Assembly: GCA_033675545.1 (NCBI GenBank)
Contig: JAWDGP010003760.1
Location: 1,220,001-1,284,000, forward strand
DNA from: Elysia crispata
Lineage: Eukaryota; Mollusca; Gastropoda; Plakobranchidae
Reading direction: 5' to 3'
Length of the DNA stretch: 64,000 nucleotides
The translations under genes were made by a program, and so were the position numbers. Positions 10,660 to 23,500 of this stretch are shown piece after piece; position 1 is the stretch's first letter, and each line of letters opens with the position of its first letter. The notes beneath the pieces were generated by a model. The model was given only the letters and a program-made list of their open reading frames with translations. It was not told the origin of the DNA and made no database searches.

Positions 10660-13600
10660 CTGCATAAACAAATATAAGAGGTGACATGATAGAAAATTGG
10701 AAACAAAAGCTTTTCAAAGCAATATGTATGTAACTGCTTCGACGTCACTTCACTCCCGATTTCCAAAAGTATTTTGTAATTGACTAAGACATAATTTGTG
10801 GAATAGATATGCATATTATCTGATAAACTATGGTAGTGGTAGCACTACCAAAAAAAAATAAATGAATAAAATGATTTTGATGAAATCAAAATTATATTTT
10901 GCACAAAACGGGTGATTTTACTACCTTTCAAGACAGACCTCTTTGCTATTATCATATCAAAATGCTAATGTCAATGCAAAGCAAAAAAAATATTATAAAT
11001 TACCTAAACATTCAGATCTCTGTGTTTTATTATTTCAAGACAAAAATAATTTCAGTTAATCTTTCTTCCACTTTTCTTCATTGCTGAGATTTTCAGAATC
11101 AATTTTTATTTTCCTATCCATTAAGTCAACGTTCGCAAATGTGCATTCATAAAATTAAATTATGAAAACCTTTTATCAGGATGTGATAATTCACAAGTAT
11201 GTCAATGATTTAAGAAAAAAAACAACAAAAAAAGAAACCAACTAATTAGCATGGATGGAACATTCACTTAAAAAATGTCAGGGATTTCTAAGTGTATAAC
11301 AAAAACCAGGTAAGACTTTCAGGCAAACAGTGTTAGCAATAAGGCTGTAATATTTATAGGAAAAGAAATACAAATCAGAAGAAAAAACAGTGCCCTCAAA
11401 CTTCTTTTACGTTAGACATTCGGCCTTAAAAATGCTAAAACATAGCCCTTCCTGTGACAGTCTGACATTTAAATAACAGCCACCTTAAAAATGCCTTGAA
11501 CCCTTACCGTGTCCCACTTAGCATTCTGGCGTTCCTTCTCAAACTTTGCAAACTCCCTGGTGTCATGTATGTAAGTCAGCAACTTCCAAACAAGCAAGAG
11601 TAAAAGTCCCACCAAAACAATCCCAGCCACCACTCCACCAACGATGGCCAAAATGTTTACTGGCTTTGGACAGGCACGCTCCTCCTCAATTTCAATCACT
11701 GCCTCCCCATATTCATTATCGAAAATAGTGAACTCAATGAAGCATTCATTCTCATCCTCAACCCTGCAGAGTTGATGGTCAAGGCTCTCTGAAAAGATAG
11801 ATATTAAAACGTATAAATGAATCAGAAAAGATAGATATTAAAACGTACAAATGAATCAGTAATTCTCCATATGACATGTCTTTCAAAGCTTATGTCTATA
11901 TGACTAAACCAAAACCGGCTTACTTTTACCCTATTAGTCTATAATTGCTACACAACTGTTTTCATAAAAAAGCCTGTCTACTAAACGGAAATCTATGGCT
12001 TTTGGATGAAAAAAGGTCCAAATCAATCAATACTGTAAAGAATAAGTGTTAATTAACTCCTCACAGCTTACAAAACAATGATAGTAAGGTATGAAGCACA
12101 TAGCAAAAAAAAATGCAGATAAACTTTACCTTTGAGTTTGGGCACAACTTCCATGTCATCAGGACAAATCAAGTCACTTGGACATTCTGTCTCTTTGTCT
12201 GCATGACATTTGACACATTCCTCAAAATCTCTACAACTGCGGCAGTTCTTTGTAGCAAAAAAAAAAGCACACAAATGATCTTTATCAAAATAATATTCTT
12301 ACAGGCACAGAAAAGCACAATTGTCTCTTCTCATGGATAAAATGTTTGCTCAGCCAAGACAAACTTGCTTCCCAGTTGGTTTATTGTAATTTAAATTCTA
12401 AATTTTCTAAGCATAAAACTATATTTTGGGGAAAACAAAAAAAAAAGAAGTAGAAAGATCATACTCACATATTTTTGTCTGTTCAGATATTTGTTATCAT
12501 TATGTTTTTCAGCTACCTCTTCAATAAAAATACATCAGCTGATGTTTTTGAGGAGTCAATATATGGACACTGATGTGGTTATCATTGTTATTAGCCTCTT
12601 TTTTCAGTAAACATTTTTTTTACATCCTAAGCTTTATCTTAACAACTTCAAGGACAATTGCAGTTTGTAAAAACTAAATCATACAAGTTTTGTTGAAATT
12701 TGAATTATTCTTTGCTCTTCTTAAATGCAAAAACTGTAAGCCAAAACTTAAAAGCATATAAGGATCAAAATCAAGTAAAATTATACTAACAAAACACTGT
12801 TCGCATGTAAGTCCAGAGTAACCTTCATCACAAGTGCACTGTCCACAGCTGCATTCTCCATGGTTGTTGCAGACCAGCTAAATTTAATAATGGTTAAAAA
12901 ATTGACATTTACAAATAAATAAGCATACAAAGAAACAAAAAAATAAAATTTTGGAGGCAATGTGTCGAATAAAAACATATGGCTGTCTGAAAAAAAACCA
13001 TAGGATAAATTGTGAAGTAATTAGATTTTGGTCCAAGTTTCTGACTTTGTAAATGTAGCACTACAAAATAAAAAGTTTCATCAAATATAAAGAATCAGGG
13101 CTCATTATAACCAAAATCATAACAAGCTCTATATTTTATCAATGCTCCTATGTTTGAAGGGCTTAAACTATAAGCAAGATTGAAAATAAACGTTTTGAGA
13201 TCATGTAGTTTAAATGAAACATATAAATACTAATAAAAACTACTAAAGATAAAAACTTCTATTACTACTTTATGTCTTCAAAGATTCAACTCTAGTTTTA
13301 ACAAAGCATTGTACACTGATGCCTCCAAACATCCTAAAATATGCAATTTGTGATACTCAAAGCACAAATGGAAAAAGAATCTTGAGTGCATCAGATTGGA
13401 AAGAGATTCTTGAAGGTAAGAACATGTTTAATGAAATCATAAGAAAAAAAATTGTACTGGTGTTTCTGCAAGCTTTTAACATGCTGCATTTTCTAAAATA
13501 TAAGAAAATGTCTGTCTTCATGATATTTATGAAGGAATCAAGATCTGTTCTGCTGGTAGAATTAAAAAAAAAATGTCAATACAAGCTAGTGTCAAGATAA

Positions 13601-16600
13601 AGATTAAATATTAGCACAGGTACTTAGATGAAATATAAAGTACATGTAGCAAATCCTGAAAATACATTAGTTATAAAAACATCTAAATAAGAAACTACAG
13701 AACTTAAAAATTCAAAAGAAAAGAGCAATAAAAATCATACAAAGGAAACAAAAAGACTCAAAGATGCTGTTGTCTCACCCCTCGTTCTGTTTTGCACTTT
13801 TCTTGGCTTAGCTCGCACTCACAGGCTGTCCCATTAAAGCCAGGGTTACATATGCATGTGCCACAATCACACACTCCTCGGGTCGGACCTAGGATATTAC
13901 ATGAAACACTTTTGTAATTTTATGCTGATTTTATAAAATTTAACTTTTTTTTACAGTTGCTTCAGCAGTTGACACGTAAAATTATGGAGTTTAGGACCTT
14001 TTCAATTTTCAATTATTAATATGTCGACGATTCAAATACCATGTTAAATTTGTGCATCACATATTTCTCATGCTTTCAGTCTGAGTGCAAAGAAGTCAGT
14101 TAACAATTGAATAGTTTATCAAAGTCAAAATACTGTATTATTTCCCCAATTATCTGGGGACCTCAAAATATTTTGAAGATTAATCATATTTTGCTTTAAC
14201 AAGGTAAATGATAAAGGAAAAAATTAGCTGATAAGTAAAATACTTTTTGGTTTAGCCATACATTTAGTTTAACCATGACTTTCTGTGTGCAAGCTTCAAT
14301 CTTGTATACTAAGTATATAATTAATAAGATCGACTTACGTGAAAAATAGAGAAAGGTAAATCACAGTTATCTCCTTGTGAAAATAAATGATAGTTAATAC
14401 CAAGCCATTATGACTAAATACATTTGTGTGTTTGTTTTGGTTTTGACAAGAGTACAAGAAAAATTATAAACAAGTAATTTAGACCAAACGATTTTTTCAT
14501 TAGAAAAAAGAAATGATTCTGGTTTGTTTTTTTCCTGGAATTTAGCAAGTGACTGAACAAGAGCAATTGGCATTCACATGGTTATTGATTAAAGTTAGCC
14601 TCTCATGCAAGCATTTGATGCACATGCAATCAAAAGAAAAGATGAAATACAGTTTGAATTGTATTTTGATGTTCATTTTTTTGTGCCTTCTCAATGTTGC
14701 TGATACACTTCTACAAGTCAAGAGAGTGATTTCTCTTCTAAAAAAAATCTGCATCTAATCTGGAACCTGTTTGAAAACTCATGATCCCCTCCCATCAAAA
14801 ATAAATGCAAAGAGCAAGAACAGAAATAGTTGAAAACATTGTCAAAGTATTTTTGCTGTTGAAATTTAGAAAAAAAAAAATTGACACCTACCTCCACAAA
14901 TTTGTTCTTTGTGCTGATTACATGAGTAATCATCACATTCACAGAACTCTCCACTAAAAGTCTGGGTCAAGTCAGAAGATCTAGCATTACAGACACATTC
15001 TCCACATGTACATTCTCCACGGCCTGAACATGGCACTGTTGCATTTGGTCTGAAAAAACAAGTGCAAAGGGAAAAAAAAACAATTTAAAAAAAGTATGTG
15101 TGTGTTTACCAGACAGATCACATTTTCAACTGAATCTCTTCTCTTCTTCCTATGAGAGGATACACAAAGAAGATACAATGAAATCCAATTTACTCACAAT
15201 TTATCTTTTTATAAAAAAAAAATACCTTACATACAAGACATAGTGTGTGAAAAAAAAAAAAGCAAAAATTGCAGCTCTTTAGTGCATCATCTCCCTATAT
15301 ATCTTTTTCTTAGAAACATTGAGAAATCAAAATTCAGAAACACAAAGTAACCCACTGAATACAGAGTTTGATGGAGTCTGTGCTGCTAACATCATCAGCT
15401 TTACACTCGCAGAACTTTCCATATCTGCCTGGATCGCAAGTGCATTTTCCACATTCAAAAGTACCATTTCCATTTGAACACTTATCGCTATCAACTTCCT
15501 GAGAAAAAAAAATCGAAACAAAACATTAAAAAATTTCCACTTTATGAATTTTTAACTGAATATATTTACAGAATCAAATCCTGTGCCCCCACTTTACAGG
15601 AATTCTTATGCAAAAAATATTGGGAAGAAAAATAGTGCTGAGCTCATTACTAGAAAGTTTAAAGTGTACAAAAATTACAGAGATTTTTTATCCTTTCATT
15701 ACATATTTCTTGATGTCTCTTCCAGAAAGCATGAAATACATTTATTTTTCATGTACCATAAACTTATACCACATTTGAATTCTATCGCAATGCAATTTAT
15801 CATTATATAATATCTTGGACTAGTAATCAAATAACGGTTTGAAGATATTTGCAATCCCATGTCATCAAGAGGAACTTTGAGTCAAAGGCATTCTCTTTTA
15901 AAAATCTCATCACGTAAAAATCGAAGAAAGTTGTCTCTTGTTTTCACTAAAATACAAGACTTTGTATAAATTAGACTCTCAAATTTGTAAAAGACAAAAG
16001 GCTATCATTTAACCTCAATCATAATAGCTGCAATCAAAATAAAATGTTAACTAAAAATAATGATGTACAATACAATTAAATCATTTAATGAGTAAAGGTG
16101 CAGCAATGCACAAAATGTGATCAATTATAAAAATGTTTTTTCTTTTTTTTTTATGAATATTTTCATGCTATGTTTTTTTCTAAAATCAGTTTTACGTTTT
16201 TTACATACGCATACACAGAAAATCATAAAGTCAAAGAATTTAATTTCGAAAAACTTTTCACAAAAAAAAAAGTCAATCTACAATCATTCATGAAATTCTA
16301 CATCTCAACAGTAAATTAAATGGGTTAAAGCAACTATCAGACATCAATTTCTAGTTTGTTTACAGCATGTACATTTAAAAATATTTTTGGAAAGCTCAAG
16401 ATATACATAACTGAGGTATTGCTTAGAACTTTGACATTATCAGATAGTTACTATTTTAGATTAAATCTCCTCAGTTTACAATAAAAAAAAATAAATAAAT
16501 AAACTACCTGAGCTTACATCTGAAACAATAATAAATGATAAGAAAAAAAAAAGACAGAAATTTTCCAAACAAGAAAAGTTTTAGTTTTTTATATAAAGCA

Positions 16601-19600
16601 GTTGTATTAAAAAAATTAATTTAACCAAATAAATTCTAATTACTGAGAGGCATTGAAAATTTCTTCTAATCTGCTTTTGTACAAGTGTCTGCTATCTCTA
16701 AACAATCATGCCTCTGAATGAATCTTTCACGATATATAATAACTATGAATTTTGTGATTGATTTACCTCATTCTCAGGCTTCTCACAGTCACATTCACAA
16801 ATAAGGTCAAGCTCCAAGGTAAGTTTTTCTTGGAAGCCCACAGGTTGAATATAAAGCTCTCGCTTCCAGAGATTTTTGTCTTTAGGGCATGCTGTTACAG
16901 TCACCTCAGCGACAAAAGATACCTGGATGGAAAATAGTCCCAACCGTGAAAATTTAATAATATATTAATTCCCAGTATAGATAAAAGATTTTTTTTTAAC
17001 ATTTCCAGATATTAAAAGAAAGAGTAATTATTTGACTTTAAAATGGTATTTTTCTAATTCAATATCCAATACCTGATTAGCAAGTCAAAAGGCATAACAT
17101 TGATCTACAATAAAAAAAAAAATGTATCTTATGTCAATCTTATGTAGTGCATTTACAAAGGGCACAGAAAAAAATATTTACATAGAGATTTCTCAACCTC
17201 TAACAGGAGTAGATATCTTCTAAAGGACATAGTATATGACAGACACAGAAAGATTATTCTTTTTACCTGCATGACACAAAATATTTCATCCCTAAAGTTT
17301 TAAAGGGATTACTTATGTCAAATTCATGTCATTCTAAGTCTCCATTTTTTTTTTCATTAAGTATTGCAACACTGTAGAGCATAACATGTTTGTATTGTAC
17401 CTAAATTTGCAAATCTGTAATACATGTTCTTTTTTAACAGGGTTTAAATAATTATACTCATGCAAAAGGCTAACTACGAGGGCATATTGATAAGTTTTGC
17501 CTCCAAGTCCATAACTTTGGAAATAATGAAGACAAACAAATGATACTACACCAAATGAAAGATCATTTTATTTAGCACCAGATGACATAACATTTTTCAA
17601 CATAATCACCGTCCCGCTCGATACAGAGCCGCCACCGACGGACGACCTGTTGGATGCCGTCAGCGAAGAAGTCAGCAGTCTTGTCTCTGCACCAAGAAAG
17701 AACAGCATTCTTCACATCTTCGTCTGTCTCGTAACGGTTGCCCTTGAGTTAATCCTTGAGTTTTGGAAAAAGGAAGAAATCGCTCGGAGCAAGATCTGGG
17801 CTATAAGGCGGGTGCGGTAATGTCCGGAGGCCTAAACGATCTAAAGCCGTGCGAGTTTCCAAACTTGTGTGAGGGCGAGCGTTGTCGTGATGGATGATGG
17901 TGCTTCTCACGATCTTTTGGGACAGTGAGGGTGTGGTTCACACAGAATTTTTGGAACAAGGCAACACCGTGAATTCTACGAAATATGTGAACACACTGGA
18001 GAAACTGAAAGCGAGGTTGCGACGGATAAGGAGTGAGAAAGTTTCCATCATCCATCACGACAACCTTCGCCTTCACACAAGTTTGGAAACTCGCACGGCT
18101 TTAGATCGTTTAGGCCTCCGGACATTACCGCACCCGCCTTATAGCCCAGATCTTGCTCCGAGCAATTTCTTCCTTTTTCCAAAACTCAAGGATTACCTCA
18201 GGGGCAACCGTTACGAGGCAGACGAAGATGTGAAGAATGCTGTTCTTTCTTGGTGCAGAGACAAGACTGCTGACTTCTTCGCTGACGGCATCCAACAGGT
18301 CGTCTGTCGGTGGCGGCTCTGTATCGAACGGGACGGTGATTATGTTGAAAAATGTTATGTCATCTGGTGCTAAATAAAATGACCTTTCATTTGGTGTAAG
18401 TATCATTTGTTTGTCTTCATTATTTCCAAAGTTATGGACTTGGAGGCAAAACTTATCAATATGCCCTCGTAACAATAATCATTCTTTAATAAGTAAGAAA
18501 ACTCATACTTTTCCTCCCCTTTCACCACCCTTCCCCCTCTCTACTTCCCTTTTTTATCCAATATCTTTAATACCCTTTCCACTAAGCCTCCAGTAGATAA
18601 ATGACTCGTGTGTAAAATTAAGTGTCAATTACACGATTAAATGTAGTAATGCTATCGATGTAAAAAAAAATCCTGTAGATTCAGTATTCTATGTGAGCAT
18701 TATTAAAGATTAAAACATTTCAAATATTGTGGTGAGAGGATACTAAAAACCATAAAAATATGAAAAAAGTAGTAAGTTTGCTAACAACTTTGAAAGTGAT
18801 TCTGCTTTCTTTAGCTAAAACGCACTATGTCAGAGTAAAAAAGGAACCGGGATTAGGGCGAAGTAGGAGCAAACCGATCAAAACAATGAAAAAGTGATTT
18901 TTTTTTCTTTTGGCTACAACTGGCACTATGTCAAAGTAAAAAAGAGGAAAGGGAAAAAGGGGGAAGTAATCCTCTGGTCATAGAGAAAATGGTACTCACA
19001 GTCTGACCAATCCGCAAATTCTGACATTCACTTCTTTTTTTTTCCTCAGCTCTACAAATTTCAAATAAAAGAAAAGAAAAAAAAAAGGTTCATATTTACA
19101 AAATACAACCAGATAATTTTTAGACTACTAATTTCAGAGAATTTAGCTTTCATATAAATAACTCTGTATTATTCTTATTATACACGGTTTCCATTCTGTG
19201 TGTAAACGTCAAAACATTTTAGAGATAAACTCTAGCATCTGAGCTCATACTTTGCCTCACTCTACCTATCTTCTGTCTTATAAGGTGAAGGTGAAACATT
19301 TTCTTTTCAACTACAATAACTATAACATTTAATTGCATTAAGTATTTAAAAAATAAGCCAAGATATTGATCCCACTTTAAAACAAAGAGTTTGCAAACTT
19401 GATCATAAAATGTAACACCATTTTTTTTTCAATTTAAAAAAAAAAAAGAGACAATTGAAAAAAATAGGAATTAATTTCTACTTTTGATAATACCTGAAAA
19501 AATAATCCTTCGAGATTCTGCTCTTATCCAACTTCCTACACAAGGTCCATAGCAATGTGTTTAAATTTTGATTACCAAACGGGTCTAGAACCAGTGTAAG

Positions 19601-20463
19601 ATTATAAAATCTATTGATCAAAAATAAAACAAAACTTACTCAAAACAACGAGAATAGAACTCCACTGTTATGTTGTCCCCTACATCCTTAGACTGCAAAG
19701 TTACTTTAGATGTAATTTTCTGCAACAAAAAAAAATTGTGGTGACATTAATACTACACAAAAAGAAAGACCCAAATTGTGGTGACATTAATACAACACAA
19801 AAAGAAAGACCCGTCATTCACATACAGACTAGCAAAATAAGATTCTTACTTCTCAATGTGTTCTTTGAAACTAGTGTTATGCAAAATCTATTGTATATTA
19901 AAGCATGCAGTATATTTCCTATAATTCTAATTATATGGTTTATTGTCAGCATATTTATGGTTGGGCTCTCATCAGTACGAAACCATGACTCCATGAGATC
20001 TTGAATAGATTATCAACTCGTTAAAAATGCTCATTTTATTACTCTACATTATAATGGTCGTCTCTTTGGCCTAAACTAAAGATCATATCTTAGAACAATG
20101 TAAAACTTGAAAACAAAACAATATTTAATCTTCCATAACACATGAAATCCACACAAAAAAAAATTAATGTCCACAGGTTGTCTTTTTTTAGGCAGTAAAC
20201 AAAAATAAATATAGAGAAAGCCTTATGCATAACTGATTTTGAACTAAAGTAAATAAATTTGCATTCCATTGTTCATTACTTCTGTTTGTTATCTGGCCAA
20301 TTACATAAATTTATCCTTAGAAGTGGCCATAAATTTTTCATTGATGCAAGACCTAGGCTTATCAGAAATCACTAAGATTTAACATATACCCTGCCTGGGC
20401 CAGAGGTTTTGTCAAACAGACTGAACCCACCAATTTCAAGGATTAATACTTAAGAGCTCATAG

Positions 20464-20519
<56 letters not shown>

Positions 20520-23500
20520 TTTAAACAATTCCAACACAAATTCGTTGACAGGATATTTGCACACACTAAACTAACCAATAGAACAAAACTTAAAGCTTCA
20601 TCATGAAAATGATTATCTTTTCACCTTTGAATCTGTAGGTTGACTAAAAGGTACAATACAGAACTGACACAATTCATCATACATTGAGCCAATACTTTCT
20701 CTTTCATCTAAAAACATTTCCTGAAACTACATTTGAGGTGCAGATAACTGGTGTTAATCCAAGTTATCCTGGTAATTTAGAATTTGATCCAAAAATGAAC
20801 ACATATTATTCCAGATGACCCTTAGAAGTCATTCTACTTACATCATAATTTTCCTCAATAAGCTTGACAATATTAGAAGAATCATTTGCAAGAACTCCAA
20901 CAGTTGATCCTTCGATAATATTGCTAAGCTGCTCATAGATATCAAATTGATCCTCTGTTATTGCAAAAATAATGCTGACTGCTTTTTCCTTTATCTTGTT
21001 CACAATTTGACCAACAGATGGATAGTCCTGTGTGAAATGAAAAAAAAATGTAAATGTTGATGAATATGACAGGTGTATTCTATAATTCAAGCTCATTAAC
21101 CTCAGCTGAAAAAGTCAGTGAAAATGCATTTATTAAAACATATCTGAGTGGATCAGTTTATGGGTATTCATAAAACTGTAGGCCTTTTTGGACACCAAGT
21201 GGCAGGCATTTTATCCCCAAAAGGGAGGTCCAAAGTTCAACACAAAGTTTAAATTCTAGTTTGGTCATGAGCAGTGGTATTCTCCTCACCTCCCTCATAT
21301 GTAAATTGAATACTTAAGATGGAAATAATATTCTATAGTAATGATCTATTTCTGACTGTTGCTCCTCTGTGATTTAAAAAAAAAGATATATTCTGAATTT
21401 GTTATTTAATTTTTAGTGAACTTTTGAAGATAGTCAATGGAACTGCCATACCCAGGTTCGCTGGAGGCATGCTTTTTAAGAACTGAGACTGCAAATTTTC
21501 ATGTGAGAGCTTTTTGGTATTGATGATTTATCTCTTTTTGTTTGATCAGACTTTTTAATAACCCATCTGTCCCTCAAGTTTCTCTATTCTGCAACTTACA
21601 GAACTGAAGTATTATAAAGAGATTACCTTTCTTTTTATTTGCAACACAATCATCACGTGTTATGTTATTTTTCTTTCATATCTATTGTTTAAGACACTTC
21701 AGCTGAATATGACCGACATCTTTAAAGTCTAGAACTTTCTTTCTAGGCTCCACCAGACTATATTATTAAAGCAATCCAAACACTTAAATCGAAATTTATA
21801 TCTGCTTTGGAATGAGAATAACTCATGTGGATCTGATTCCTTAGTGTCAACAGACTGCAGCAACACAAATACCATATGCTTGTCTAATTTACTAAAGAAT
21901 GAGTATGAAAAATCTTCAAAGCAGGTCTTGAATAAATCTAGCTAGATCTAAATCTACTAAACGGATAAATAAATCAGATTTTTAATTCAAGGCATGGGAC
22001 TATGACAAAAGCTGATTAATGCTAGATCTATAAATCTTGGTAATCTGGACCTCAACCCTAAATCAGAACTTGATTCTAATAGAACAATTTGGTAACAGAT
22101 GAAAAAAACAACAACAAAACATTAGAGAATTGATGATTACATTAATTTTTTTGCAGATATTGATTTAGATTTTTTGATCAGCTTGAATGCAAGTCTCTCA
22201 CTATGTGGATCAACATGACAGTTATTTATAGCAGGTCATGGTTTAATCTTTAAATCTTGATGAACAAAGAACACTACAGAGTAGTTTTTAAGTGTCTTTG
22301 TTTTGGACAGACCAACAGAAAATTGCAGATGTCTCTATGCCATGCTATCTCAAAGTCCAAAATACCTTTCCATTACTTTCAGTGCAAGGTACTTGCATAA
22401 TGTAGAGAAACTAGTAATAACCTAGCTCTGCCATGGCCATAGCTCCCCTCCCCTCCACTCCACTTACTCCCCTTGCAATGCTCCAATCAAACTGCCTCAG
22501 GTTCGTTAAACAGGAAGGCAGGCACATTAACACAGTTTGGTTGATTGAAAAAAGCTCTGCATGCAAAGCATAGACTTATGGCCTAGACCTAATGTCTGAA
22601 AGCCTATTTCTTTTGATGCTGTCAGTATAATTATATTTTCTCTTTTCTTTTTTTTTTTGAGTAGATTTTTTTTGTAGAGTACATGTTGTACAGAGAAACA
22701 AATGAGCTCTCAAAATTTTCCCAGAATTCCATAAATTTGGGAAAATTCTCATATCTGGAATCTGGAAACTTCACTTTTTAACTTGCAACTGCCCATCTTT
22801 CAATGTTTACCAAGTAAGAGCTCAATGAATATAGTCCATTCTCCATATGGCACTCTCCGTCATTTGGTGTAACAATGCCCCCAAGCTGAAAAAAAAATAA
22901 ATAAAAAATTATAAAAAAACATAGATATATAACAATAATTTTCCAATTTTTGTTGGTCCCATTGGGGAAATTTATCATCAATATATATTTCTCTGAAAGA
23001 GACTTTGTGGATGTTAATTTAGATATAGTTTTTCTTCTCTCCTAGAAAAAGCTGAAATGAAATGTTTGAAAGTCAAGACAGTTTAATCCAAGATGACTGT
23101 TTTCAGACTTGAGGGGCTATAAAAGAGCAAAGTTGAAGGTATTCAATCTAACAGGTATATAATACAAGATTGATATCTAATTTGAGCCAATTTTATGGTA
23201 ATCATGATTATTCACATTTTGTTTTTATATTCCTTCAAGCTATATTCCTTTATTTTGATTAATTCATTGGAAGCCCAAACTTTCAATTATGCAACAAAGA
23301 AAATGCTATTCATTATTTGTCCGATTTATCTACCACTTTACATGGATCAATTACCTTTCCATCGCCAGCATAGTGAAAGCCAGCATCTGTAGAGAACACA
23401 ATCATGCGTCGGGATATGTTTCTCCACCCAATTTCACCCTGCAGCCAAGAAATAATCAATAGCAAGCAGTTTTGAAACTTTCCTTCCTTAATTACCTTCC

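Larger units (their letters stand above)
17477..18469 (+). mobile_element. Palindromic, inactive mariner-family element
   Basis: 993 bp flanked by TA on both sides (17475-17476, 18470-18471), the usual mariner target duplication. Its two arms (17477 to about 17899, about 18046 to 18469) are near-identical inverted copies of about 423 bp, each carrying the 3' half of a mariner transposase. They flank a unique centre of about 146 bp. Both ends start CGAGGGCATATTGATAAGTT. The 5' half of a normal element, including the helix-turn-helix DNA-binding region, is absent. It lies within the integrin intron between exons 13 and 14. Confidence 0.9.

Noticed and set aside
18125..18475. 116-codon minus-strand frame across the mariner right arm
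   Set aside because: Antisense shadow of the transposase frame; no independent features.
21200..21290. Possible tRNA-derived SINE promoter boxes
   Set aside because: The match to a B-box is loose and no tail or duplication is visible.
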